From positions 1 to 22,546 of IMG/VR virus record IMGVR_UViG_3300022074_000407: a stretch of 22,546 nucleotides of DNA; one strand, given 5' to 3'. Below, piece by piece: positions 1 to 6,188 of this stretch. A model generated the notes under the pieces. The model had not been told where the DNA came from. It did not search any database and saw only the letters and a program-made list of their open reading frames with translations. The translations under genes were made by a program, and so were the position numbers. This DNA is from a virus. How positions within the stretch are numbered: the first letter of the stretch is position 1; each line of letters starts with the position of its first letter.

Positions 1-23
1 ATGTTCTTTGGAGCAAGCTCCAT
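1..23 (-). CDS. Start of an unidentified gene, cut by the window edge
   Basis: A minus-strand ATG at 23 opens a frame reading MELAPKN and then leaves the window. A GGGAG ribosome-binding sequence lies at 38-34, ten bases upstream, a little long but usable. It would be the next gene of the recombination operon after the SSB-like gene. In related phages a helicase, polymerase or other replication gene often sits here, but seven residues are not enough to identify it. Confidence 0.4.
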
Positions 24-50
24 ATATTGTGTTCTCCCTAATGCTCAAGT

Positions 51-96
51 ATGGCCCAGCAGGTATGCGACAATAAGCGCATAAAGCTGGGCGCAT
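51..96. other. Intergenic stem-loop
   Basis: GCCCAGC (54-60) pairs with GCTGGGC (86-92), and inside it TATGCG (64-69) pairs with CGCATA (78-83), leaving an 8-nt loop and a small internal loop. ATG (51-53) can extend the stem with CAT (94-96) across one bulged base. On the plus strand four Ts follow at 97-100, so it could end plus-strand transcription. On the minus strand it would sit in the leader of the gene starting at 23, just before its ribosome-binding site. Confidence 0.6.
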
Positions 97-106
97 TTTT
101 AAAGCA

Positions 107-589
107 TTAAAATGGTATTTCGTCTGTGTTTTCTGATGCACTTGGCTTCTCCTCTTTTACAACCTTAGAAGGTGTTTCTTCCTTCACAGGTTTGTAGTTT
201 CTGCCATAATCATCATCAATTTGTAAATATTTCTTACCTTCCTTTTCAACTTCAATAATTTTACAAATCACAGATTTACCAACAAGACCATCGGTACTCC
301 AAGTTTCACTAAATTTATTTAGTCCAGCAGCAACCATAAGACCATTGAGTTTTGCTATACCAATATTTTCAGCCTTTGGGTTTCCACTATTTATTGTGTA
401 CCATTCTTTAACCTTTGCTTGTCCTTTAGGAAAAATAAAATCTAGCACCACCTTGCGGACAACACCATTTTTATCTTCTCCCTCAAACAACTCCTCTGTC
501 ATACATTTAATTTCATGTATGCCAGGCTCAATGCTTGTGCCTGATTCATCTCCAAGCACATCTTCTTTTTTATATTCTGAATAATCCAT
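107..589 (-). CDS. DUF669-type single-stranded DNA-binding protein
   Basis: This 160-residue protein probably coats single-stranded DNA during phage replication and recombination. The first ~115 residues (DYSEYKKEDVL, then a beta-rich core ending in KYLQIDDDYGRNYKP) resemble the DUF669 family of phage SSB-like proteins. A lysine/proline/glutamate linker follows, and the last residues are DEIPF, very close to the DDDIPF tip through which bacterial SSBs recruit partner proteins. An AGGG ribosome-binding sequence lies ~7 bases before the ATG at 589. It is last of the four genes SSB / small ORF / Sak4-like ATPase / nuclease, which supports a recombination role. The family name is from memory; the acidic tip is seen directly. 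Confidence 0.8.
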   Translation of the reverse strand: MDYSEYKKEDVLGDESGTSIEPGIHEIKCMTEELFEGEDKNGVVRKVVLDFIFPKGQAKVKEWYTINSGNPKAENIGIAKLNGLMVAAGLNKFSETWSTDGLVGKSVICKIIEVEKEGKKYLQIDDDYGRNYKPVKEETPSKVVKEEKPSASENTDEIPF

Positions 590-609
590 AATTTACCCTT
601 ACTTTAAAA

Positions 610-810
610 TTAACCTGGATCGTAAGAATCGTAGTCAGATAAATATTTGACTAAATCCTTACAATCCGCCTCAAGAGAAATAAGCCAATGCAGTCCGTCA
701 ACAGGTAAAGAATTGTCCTCTGGGTTGATTGCATCAATCTCATTGTTCAAAGCATCTCTGCACAACTCTAAGGTTTTCTTTACTCTATCGACTTCCCTTA
801 ATTCGCTCAC
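610..810 (-). CDS. Small acidic protein of unknown function, GTG start
   Basis: A 66-residue acidic, mostly helical protein (SELREVDRVKKTLELCRDALNNE...). It starts with GTG at 810, whose bases overlap the TGA of the ATPase gene upstream as GTGA, so it is probably translated by coupling to that gene. An AGGA sequence ~10 bases upstream may help. It has no motif I recognise. Its position between a Sak4-like ATPase and an SSB suggests an accessory role in the same recombination module, but nothing in the residues proves this. Confidence 0.65.
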   Translation of the reverse strand: MSELREVDRVKKTLELCRDALNNEIDAINPEDNSLPVDGLHWLISLEADCKDLVKYLSDYDSYDPG

Positions 811-1535
811 TTCAACATTTCCTCACGAATTGCTTTCCAATCCATAGGCATTTCACTTGGTAAACCATAACGATTCTTCGCTAGATAACCAGGTGCTTGC
901 GCGGTGAAGATAGTTCTATCTCCAGCAACAGTTTTGGTAGTCATACCGCCACCCTTACCTTTGACTTGCACAGTTCCAATTTTGTAGTTGGAAAAGAATA
1001 CTGCATCTGAATGTTCAACAATCAAGTCAGCAGCTTTCCTATGCAATTTAATTTCATGTCTGTCGTGTGGTTCTTGTGATGGATCTTCATACCTTTTGAT
1101 TTGGTTATGAGCAATTTGTAAAACTGTCATACCTTTATCTCTAAGCTGATTGAGTATTGATACATACTCCTTCCATCCATTGAGAGCAGCAACGTATCCC
1201 TTACCATAAGCAGGGGTGTCAATCTGCGCCCAACCATTTTCTTGACATACATGATCCCAAAGTAAAGTTTCGCACCAATCTAGTGAATCGACACAAACAA
1301 CTTTATACTCGTGATCTTCTGTTAGAAGTCCTTTTAAATTATCAATAAAATCAGCCCAAGACTTTGCAACAGGAAAGTGATCACACTCAATCTTTCCTAT
1401 GCCATCTTCTGATTGCACGATAATTACTTTACCCATGCTTGCAGCAAAGGTTGTTTTACCTATCCCTCCAGGCCCATATAAAACAATAATAGGTGGTTTT
1501 AATTTAGCCTTTTTTCTAATTGCAGCTAGACTCAT
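807..1535 (-). CDS. Sak4-like RecA-fold ATPase (AAA_24 family)
   Basis: A 242-residue P-loop ATPase, most likely a phage Sak4-type recombinase that pairs or anneals DNA strands with help from an SSB. Walker A is GPGGIGKTT at residues 21-29; Walker B is the hydrophobic strand ending VVCVD at 79-83; a sensor-type strand VLQIAHNQ lies at 138-145. The size fits a minimal RecA core without extra domains. The ATG at 1535 overlaps the stop of the preceding gene as ATGA, and its own stop overlaps the next start as GTGA, so translation is tightly coupled. Neighbours, an Fe-S nuclease upstream and an SSB-like gene downstream, match known Sak4 modules. An annealing or recombinase role is inferred from the family. 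Confidence 0.82.
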   Translation of the reverse strand: MSLAAIRKKAKLKPPIIVLYGPGGIGKTTFAASMGKVIIVQSEDGIGKIECDHFPVAKSWADFIDNLKGLLTEDHEYKVVCVDSLDWCETLLWDHVCQENGWAQIDTPAYGKGYVAALNGWKEYVSILNQLRDKGMTVLQIAHNQIKRYEDPSQEPHDRHEIKLHRKAADLIVEHSDAVFFSNYKIGTVQVKGKGGGMTTKTVAGDRTIFTAQAPGYLAKNRYGLPSEMPMDWKAIREEMLK

Positions 1536-1777
1536 TTAACCACCTCTACTTTTTTCTTTGGTGTTACAGCTTCTTTTAGAAGATTACTGTAATGCTTTGC
1601 AAGAATGTCTAGCTTTTCAACCTCAAAGTTTGCATTGCTAACAATCTCATTTTTTTGTCTGTTAATTAACATAACCTTGTCATAAACAAGTCTATGTTCC
1701 TCAGACAAATCGTTTACCTTATATTCTTTGTCGTCATCGGCAAAGCCAAAGGTAAGCTCTTCGTTCTCTTTAGTCAT
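1532..1777 (-). CDS. Small helical phage protein (DUF6447-like, tentative)
   Basis: An 81-residue charged protein. After an acidic N-terminus comes a short strand EYKVNDLSEEHRLVYDKV, followed by a long helix with a basic C-terminus (TPKKKVEVVK). A short 'xYxVxDLSEE' strand plus helix recalls the small DUF6447-type phage proteins, but I hold this loosely. GGAGAG lies ~5 bases before the ATG at 1777. It is placed between the nuclease (2-nt gap) and the ATPase (4-nt overlap), so it is co-translated with the recombination genes; its function is unknown. Confidence 0.7.
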   Translation of the reverse strand: MTKENEELTFGFADDDKEYKVNDLSEEHRLVYDKVMLINRQKNEIVSNANFEVEKLDILAKHYSNLLKEAVTPKKKVEVVK

Positions 1778-1779
1778 AA

Positions 1780-2502
1780 TTACTCTCCAGAGTTGTGTTT
1801 ATATTCATCACAATTAGCTTTGGCATTACAAAATCTGCAATGATCTCCAAAGTTATATTGTGGGCTTTCCTCATTGCAAGCATCTGTAGCTTGCTTTAAG
1901 TCTGTAAAACCCCATTCCACCAAGTTAGGTGCTGAGATTTCAAATGTCTTGATTTGGTTTTTGACTCTTGGTTGTACTATGGTTAGCTCCATAGTGATAT
2001 CAGGATTGCCACCTCCATATCTAGTTAGCGCACCCAAGCCATAGATCATAAGCTGTTTATTCTTCATGGCTTCTACATTCCACTTACCAGACTTTAAATC
2101 TATAACACAGATTCTATCTTCTGCTAATAAAATACAGTCAGCAGTACCATGACACTTGTCTGATATTTCATCTAAATAAACTTTTTCTTCTATCACGCTC
2201 CGCGCACCCAACTCTTTTTGTCTTTTCTGAATGTAATCTACATAGACTTCGGCACAGGCAACCATGTCTTCATCTACTTCAATCTCAAAATCTTCTACAA
2301 CTTCTTTACGATCAAGCCAATAATCGCGCAAGGTCATATCGCGCAAACGATCCTTGAGTAGCATTTCTGTCATAGAGTGAATGAGTGTTCCTGTAGCTGC
2401 TGGCAAGCCAACAGTATATTCTGCTTGATAGTTTAGGTATGCCGAAGCAGGGCATTTAAACCATCGATCAGCAGAGGAAGGGCTAAATATTGCGTGAGCC
2501 AT
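1780..2502 (-). CDS. PD-(D/E)XK nuclease with Fe-S cluster (DUF2800/Cas4-like)
   Basis: A 240-residue exonuclease-type protein of the RecB/Cas4/DUF2800 kind, expected to resect DNA ends for recombination. Visible catalytic motifs are H42 (GTLIHSMTE), D122 in GTAD, D135-x-K137 in VIDLKSGK, and Q150 in the following helix (NKQLMIYG). Four cysteines are spaced C17 ... C222-x2-C225-x5-C231, the layout that holds a 4Fe-4S cluster in AddB and Cas4. It is shorter than many DUF2800 proteins. It begins 20 nt inside the end of the HTH gene and is followed after 2 nt by the next gene. Nuclease and cluster assignments follow from motif geometry. Confidence 0.85.
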   Translation of the reverse strand: MAHAIFSPSSADRWFKCPASAYLNYQAEYTVGLPAATGTLIHSMTEMLLKDRLRDMTLRDYWLDRKEVVEDFEIEVDEDMVACAEVYVDYIQKRQKELGARSVIEEKVYLDEISDKCHGTADCILLAEDRICVIDLKSGKWNVEAMKNKQLMIYGLGALTRYGGGNPDITMELTIVQPRVKNQIKTFEISAPNLVEWGFTDLKQATDACNEESPQYNFGDHCRFCNAKANCDEYKHNSGE

Positions 2503-2695
2503 TAGATACTATTTTACCTTTTTCGTATTGTTCTATATATTCTCTATCGTATAAAACCTTGCCACCTATCTTAAAGAACTCAGGCCCTTGACCTTTGCCT
2601 CTTTGATTTTCTAAGGTGCGTGGACTGATCTTCCACCTTTGTGCAAGCTCTTTCGTGTCGAAAAATTTGCTAGTATCGGTATTTTCAAATTCCAT
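2483..2695 (-). CDS. Excisionase/AlpA-like helix-turn-helix protein
   Basis: A 70-residue MerR/excisionase-type DNA-binding protein. The core DTKELAQRWKISPRTLENQRGKGQGPEFFKIGGKVLYDREYIEQYE is the HTH_17 pattern: the recognition helix follows the turn at 'KIS', and the wing carries 'FFKIGGKVLY'. I chose the ATG at 2695 because GGGAG lies 5 bases upstream; an in-frame ATG at 2755 would add residues rich in Asn/Lys with no ribosome-binding site. It is first in the minus-strand recombination operon, close to the integrase, so it may direct excision or control the divergent promoters at 2696-2784. The choice between excisionase and repressor cannot be made here. Confidence 0.75.
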   Translation of the reverse strand: MEFENTDTSKFFDTKELAQRWKISPRTLENQRGKGQGPEFFKIGGKVLYDREYIEQYEKGKIVSNGSRNI

Positions 2696-2720
2696 AATAC
2701 TCCCTTTTTGTACTTTATAG

Positions 2721-2749
2721 TTGTTAAATTTACACGATAGCATTAGAAT
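2721..2749 (+). promoter_or_regulatory. Candidate sigma-70 promoter for the plus-strand island
   Basis: TTGTTA at 2721-2726 and TAGAAT at 2744-2749 are separated by exactly 17 bases, ahead of the only two plus-strand genes. On the opposite strand TTGCAT (2755-2750) and TAAATT (2732-2727), also 17 apart, could drive the HTH gene, so two divergent promoters would overlap in this 89-bp gap. The minus-strand one is weaker. Confidence 0.5.
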
Positions 2750-2784
2750 ATGCAATATAGTAAGTTAAATAAATAGGAGAAATA

Positions 2785-3087
2785 ATGAGTATAGATGATG
2801 TAACACCCGAGCAATGGGATAGAGCGATTGATAATAAAGCTACCAACAGACAAATCGGTGGCGATCATTATAAAAAGCTCAAAGTATCACCAACGGACTA
2901 CATTTACGCTAACAACTTGTCTTGGAATCTGGGTAATGTTGTTAAATATGTAACCAGAAATAAGGACAATGTTGTGAATGACTTGTTAAAAGCCAAGCAC
3001 TACATCGACTTAGAACTTGAGATGGTGCATGGTGTAGATGGTGAGGGTAACAACATTGGGCCTTATAGAATAGAAACTAAGGTCTAG
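2785..3087 (+). CDS. DUF3310 family protein (nucleotide kinase-like annotation)
   Basis: A 100-residue protein with the DUF3310 signature: QIGGDHYKKLKVSPTDYI, then 'NLSWNLGNVVKYVTRNK' and 'DLLKAKHYIDLELE'. This family is widespread in phages and often labelled a SaV-like nucleotide kinase, though no P-loop is visible and biochemical proof is thin. AGGAGA lies 5-6 bases before the ATG at 2785. With the gene after it, it forms a two-gene plus-strand transcript opposite to all other genes in the window, which suggests separate timing of expression. Family assignment is confident; the activity is not. Confidence 0.85.
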   Translation: MSIDDVTPEQWDRAIDNKATNRQIGGDHYKKLKVSPTDYIYANNLSWNLGNVVKYVTRNKDNVVNDLLKAKHYIDLELEMVHGVDGEGNNIGPYRIETKV

Positions 3088-3098
3088 GAGTTATGAAT

Positions 3099-3305
3099 AT
3101 GAACTTTGCAGACTTTGATGATCCTGTAAAAAACGAATGTGAAGGTAGAAAGCCTATACATTTGGACAGAGATTTAATGAGAGATTTTGTAATGTTTTGT
3201 CGTGCAAACGAAAAAGATCCTCAATGTGTAGCTGAATACCTAATTAAGTTAGGTATTCATACACCAAATGAGAATCGCGTTTGCATTGACATAAATAATT
3301 TATAG
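3099..3305 (+). CDS. Small hypothetical protein of the plus-strand island
   Basis: A 68-residue protein beginning MNFADFDD, with a predicted helical middle (LDRDLMRDFVMFCRANEKDPQCVAEYLIKLGI) that could be a small ribbon-helix-helix-type fold, though I do not recognise it. AGGAG overlaps the stop of the preceding gene; its spacing is 8 bases to the ATG at 3099 but only 2 to an ATG at 3093, so 3099 is preferred. The gene contains an 11-bp perfect inverted repeat (3233-3259), and its last 6 bases overlap the convergent integrase gene. Confidence 0.7.
   Translation: MNFADFDDPVKNECEGRKPIHLDRDLMRDFVMFCRANEKDPQCVAEYLIKLGIHTPNENRVCIDINNL
3233..3259. repeat. 11-bp perfect inverted repeat near the integrase
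   Basis: TGAATACCTAA (3233-3243) and TTAGGTATTCA (3249-3259) are exact reverse complements around a 5-base centre. Counted as 10-bp arms, the centre is 7 bases (ATTAAGT). It lies inside the small plus-strand gene, ~40 bp beyond the integrase stop codon. The geometry resembles a tyrosine-recombinase core site. There is no T-run on either side, so it is not an intrinsic terminator. Confidence 0.6.
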
Positions 3306-4148
3306 ATTACTTTCTATAATACTTTCTATGTGCTGACCAACTTTCTGCGCGTTGGCTATCGCTTGGTCTTGGTGAATATGAGCATACCTCTGGGTGGTTG
3401 CAATATCTTTATGACCAAGAAGCTGACCAACCTCTGATAAATTCATCTTTTGTAATGACCAGGATGCAAAGCTATGTCTAATATCATGGAGTCTCACATC
3501 CGCGCACCCCGCCTCGCGCTTGAATGTTTCCCATGCCCTTCTCGGTGTCTTGATACCAACGATATATTCACCGCTTTTATCTAGCTTATTCACCACATCC
3601 ATAGCCAAAGGCGGTAGATGAATGATCCTATCATCACCCAGCTTATCGGTTTTGTGATCTTTAATAACCAATGAATTACCTACTAAATCAGACCATTTAG
3701 CCTTTGCTATCTCCCCCTTCCGCGCACCCGTTAAGAGTAGCAGCTTGATAAATGCGACTGACTTCTTGTACTGATCTTTATTTGCGTACTTATCTAAGAC
3801 TGCAAACAGTTTTACTAGCTCGTCATTTGTGAGGTAGCGTTTGCGTTTGTTCTCTCTGTTTTTGTGGATGTGCGATGCGGGGTTGGTGTCAACCAAAGAT
3901 AAAGTGATTGCTAGGTTATACATAGCTTTTAAGATGCCTAGGCATTTATTAGCAACATAGGGTGCGCGATCACTTATATCAAAATGTAATGTTGCAATAT
4001 CACCACGAATGATAGTGGTTATATCCTTATGACCAAGTGTAGGTTGGATATTGTTGTTGTAGGTTTGTTTAATCTTATCTATTGTTTTAGTTCCTCTCCT
4101 AGATAAGTCTTTGCAATAGATAGTAAATAAATCGTCTAAAGTTTTCAT
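3300..4148 (-). CDS. int: Tyrosine recombinase (phage integrase)
   Basis: A 282-residue integrase that would insert the phage genome into a host attachment site. Residues 1-85 form the SAM-like core-binding domain; the catalytic domain follows with R143 (LLLTGARKGEI), K166 (IKDHKTDK), H221 and R224 (LHDIRHSFAS), H246 (LLGHKDIATT) and the nucleophile Y255 (QRYAH), a full set. The ATG at 4148 is chosen because GGGAG sits ~6 bases upstream; a longer frame from 4202 would run into the nuclease gene and has no such site. It lacks a long arm-binding N-terminal domain. Its presence means the phage is, or recently was, temperate. It converges on the plus-strand island with a 6-bp overlap. Confidence 0.95.
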   Translation of the reverse strand: MKTLDDLFTIYCKDLSRRGTKTIDKIKQTYNNNIQPTLGHKDITTIIRGDIATLHFDISDRAPYVANKCLGILKAMYNLAITLSLVDTNPASHIHKNRENKRKRYLTNDELVKLFAVLDKYANKDQYKKSVAFIKLLLLTGARKGEIAKAKWSDLVGNSLVIKDHKTDKLGDDRIIHLPPLAMDVVNKLDKSGEYIVGIKTPRRAWETFKREAGCADVRLHDIRHSFASWSLQKMNLSEVGQLLGHKDIATTQRYAHIHQDQAIANAQKVGQHIESIIESNL

Positions 4149-4176
4149 AACATCTCCCAATGTATAATTATGAAGT

Positions 4177-4575
4177 TTAGTGTATATTAGACAATATATC
4201 AAGAATGTTGTTTACAGCATCATTATTCTTCATGTGTTCGTCTGCTATGGTTATCTGGTTTTGATCTATAGGCTTGATAAAAACTGCGTTTCTATATTTA
4301 AGACAAACCAAAGCAAAGATATCAATGGCTTGGTGTTGATATTGTCTATCTCTGCTATGCGATCCTCTACGCATATCAAATCGCCAATTAACTCTGCCCT
4401 TGTTTATTTTAGATGATGTTTTAACTTGGACTTTGTAAAGTTTGTTTTCGTGTTCAAAGACTATATCTGCTTCTGAGCCATGCGGAACAACGAGAACTGT
4501 ATCGGAAACTTGAGAGAGGAGTGCTGCTGTGAGGTACTCACCTGATCGACCAATTCGTTCTGTGGCCCTTGGCAT
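4177..4575 (-). CDS. PD-(D/E)XK endonuclease-like protein
   Basis: A 132-residue small nuclease of the group I intron-endonuclease/Holliday-resolvase-like PD-(D/E)XK type. E13 in the first helix (RIGRSGEYLTAALL), D37 in SEADIVF and Q50-x-K52 in YKVQVKTSS are spaced as in this fold; a conserved-looking basic stretch RFDMRRGSHSRDRQY follows. It starts 5 nt after the stop of an internal virion protein gene and ends 28 nt before the integrase start, so it may be expressed with either. It could be a resolvase, a homing-type nuclease or a DNA-repair nuclease. The catalytic core is visible; the substrate is unknown. Confidence 0.75.
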   Translation of the reverse strand: MPRATERIGRSGEYLTAALLSQVSDTVLVVPHGSEADIVFEHENKLYKVQVKTSSKINKGRVNWRFDMRRGSHSRDRQYQHQAIDIFALVCLKYRNAVFIKPIDQNQITIADEHMKNNDAVNNILDILSNIH

Positions 4576-4580
4576 TTATG

Positions 4581-6188
4581 CTACTCGTTTTGTTCTGCCT
4601 CTTGCGCTAATAAACTTTGTATTCTTACGAGGTTTGCATAAGGTGAAGCCGATCTTGTGGCTTCTGCTACTGACATACTTAGACCAGGAATATCTTTAAC
4701 CAATGGTCTTGAAAGAACACCTGATCCATAAGCTGTCAATCCTGAAACCTTTGGACTTGTTCCTAATGCTGTTAATGCACCAACACCTAAGTCAGCTGCT
4801 CCTGTGGCTAGTACACCATATGGACTAATCTGTCCTGCTATACCTCTACCACCTAAAGGAGATAATGCTTGGCCTGCAACTCTTTCTGCTAAAAATAGAT
4901 CATCTACAGAATCTAAATTTCTAAAGTTCTCTAATCTTGCACCAAAGTTTGTATTTACATTATTACGCATTACTGATTGTAATTTTCTCAGAGCTGTATC
5001 AGCAGAGGCTTTGTTGCCACCAATTAAAGATTTTTGTATTTCGTCTAAAAGAGAGGCAGCATCAGAATAATCTTGCATTACTTTTGCATATTTTGGTTCA
5101 GCATCAACAATGGCTTTCTTAACTATATTTTTTGTTCTATCAACAGCAAAAGCAGCTTGTTTTGTTTTATCTGTAATTGATGGTTTTAAATCGTCAATAG
5201 CTATTTTTAAGGCATCAATACCTTCTACTGTATGCAAGGATTTATCTGCTTTCCATGCTTTAACAAGTTTATTAATTTCATCAATTTTAGTTTGTGTGGT
5301 TTTACCGCCCTTTAAAACTTTGCCTTTTTCTCCTGTAATATAAAATTCACCTAATTGATCTTTGATTAATTTTTCAACAGCATCAAAGTCTATTTTTTTA
5401 GATGAATCTATAGCTTCCATTCCTTGTTGATAAGCTAAATTCTTTTTTCTTCTCATTTCATCTATACCAGACTTAGCTTTGGCTACAGTCACTTCAGGCG
5501 ATTCTTTGCCTAAAATATTTCTTAAAAAAGCTGAAGATGCTTGACCGCCTTCTTGACCAGCCCTTACAGCAGTTTTTACTGCCTCTGCTCCTGCGCCTGT
5601 TAGTTTGCCTGATAATTCAGCAACACCTGCTCCTGTTGTTTTTGCAGTTTTTCCTACCAACATAAGAGGATCGACAGCTTGACCTACTTGAGATGCTTTA
5701 GCTCCTATTGTTCCAAGTTGTCCGGGTGCTTTTGCTGCTAATGTTCCGCCAAAAGTAAATATTGCAGAAACGTCTGACATAAAACCAACAGGATCTTCTG
5801 CGATAGTCCTTTTAATATTTTCCATGCCACCATATCGATTAGCTAAAAATCTACCAACATCTCTAGCAACTTTTTCATTTTCTTGTTCACCAGGTATTGC
5901 TAACTCAACAACTCCTTTCCCAAGGGTTGCAATATTTTTTGCAAAATCTAATGGTTCTCTTATTGGGTAAGTAATGTCTTTTCCAAATTGTACTGCGCTT
6001 GGAAATAAGTTTGCCATAGCTTGTGTAGCAACGTCTGTACCTGATAACTGTTTTTCACCAACGAATTGATTATTCTTAATTGCTCTTTTAATTTCTTTTT
6101 GTTTTTCTTGCTCTGATAGACTTGCAAAATCTTTAGACACCATCAAATCACCTTGAGGTATTTCTAAGATTGTAAATTCTTCGTTCAT
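4581..6188 (-). CDS. Internal virion / DNA ejection-type protein
   Basis: A 535-residue protein, last of the virion gene run. It has a soluble N-terminus (MNEEFTILEIPQGDL), Ala/Gly-rich semi-hydrophobic stretches (around 145-220 and 435-490) and a charged coiled middle (about 240-400). Alternating amphipathic and Gly/Ala-rich segments late in the tail module are typical of proteins carried in the capsid and ejected with DNA in podoviruses. No lytic transglycosylase motif is visible. Its ATG overlaps the stop of the gene upstream as ATGA. Function is inferred from composition and position. Confidence 0.65.
   Translation of the reverse strand: MNEEFTILEIPQGDLMVSKDFASLSEQEKQKEIKRAIKNNQFVGEKQLSGTDVATQAMANLFPSAVQFGKDITYPIREPLDFAKNIATLGKGVVELAIPGEQENEKVARDVGRFLANRYGGMENIKRTIAEDPVGFMSDVSAIFTFGGTLAAKAPGQLGTIGAKASQVGQAVDPLMLVGKTAKTTGAGVAELSGKLTGAGAEAVKTAVRAGQEGGQASSAFLRNILGKESPEVTVAKAKSGIDEMRRKKNLAYQQGMEAIDSSKKIDFDAVEKLIKDQLGEFYITGEKGKVLKGGKTTQTKIDEINKLVKAWKADKSLHTVEGIDALKIAIDDLKPSITDKTKQAAFAVDRTKNIVKKAIVDAEPKYAKVMQDYSDAASLLDEIQKSLIGGNKASADTALRKLQSVMRNNVNTNFGARLENFRNLDSVDDLFLAERVAGQALSPLGGRGIAGQISPYGVLATGAADLGVGALTALGTSPKVSGLTAYGSGVLSRPLVKDIPGLSMSVAEATRSASPYANLVRIQSLLAQEAEQNE

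Noticed and set aside
2483-2755. Longer start for the HTH gene at 2755
   Set aside because: The extra 20 residues are low in conserved character and lie across the divergent promoter gap; the ATG at 2695 has a GGGAG site.
3300-4202. Longer integrase start at 4202
   Set aside because: It has no ribosome-binding site and overlaps the nuclease gene; the ATG at 4148 has GGGAG at good spacing.
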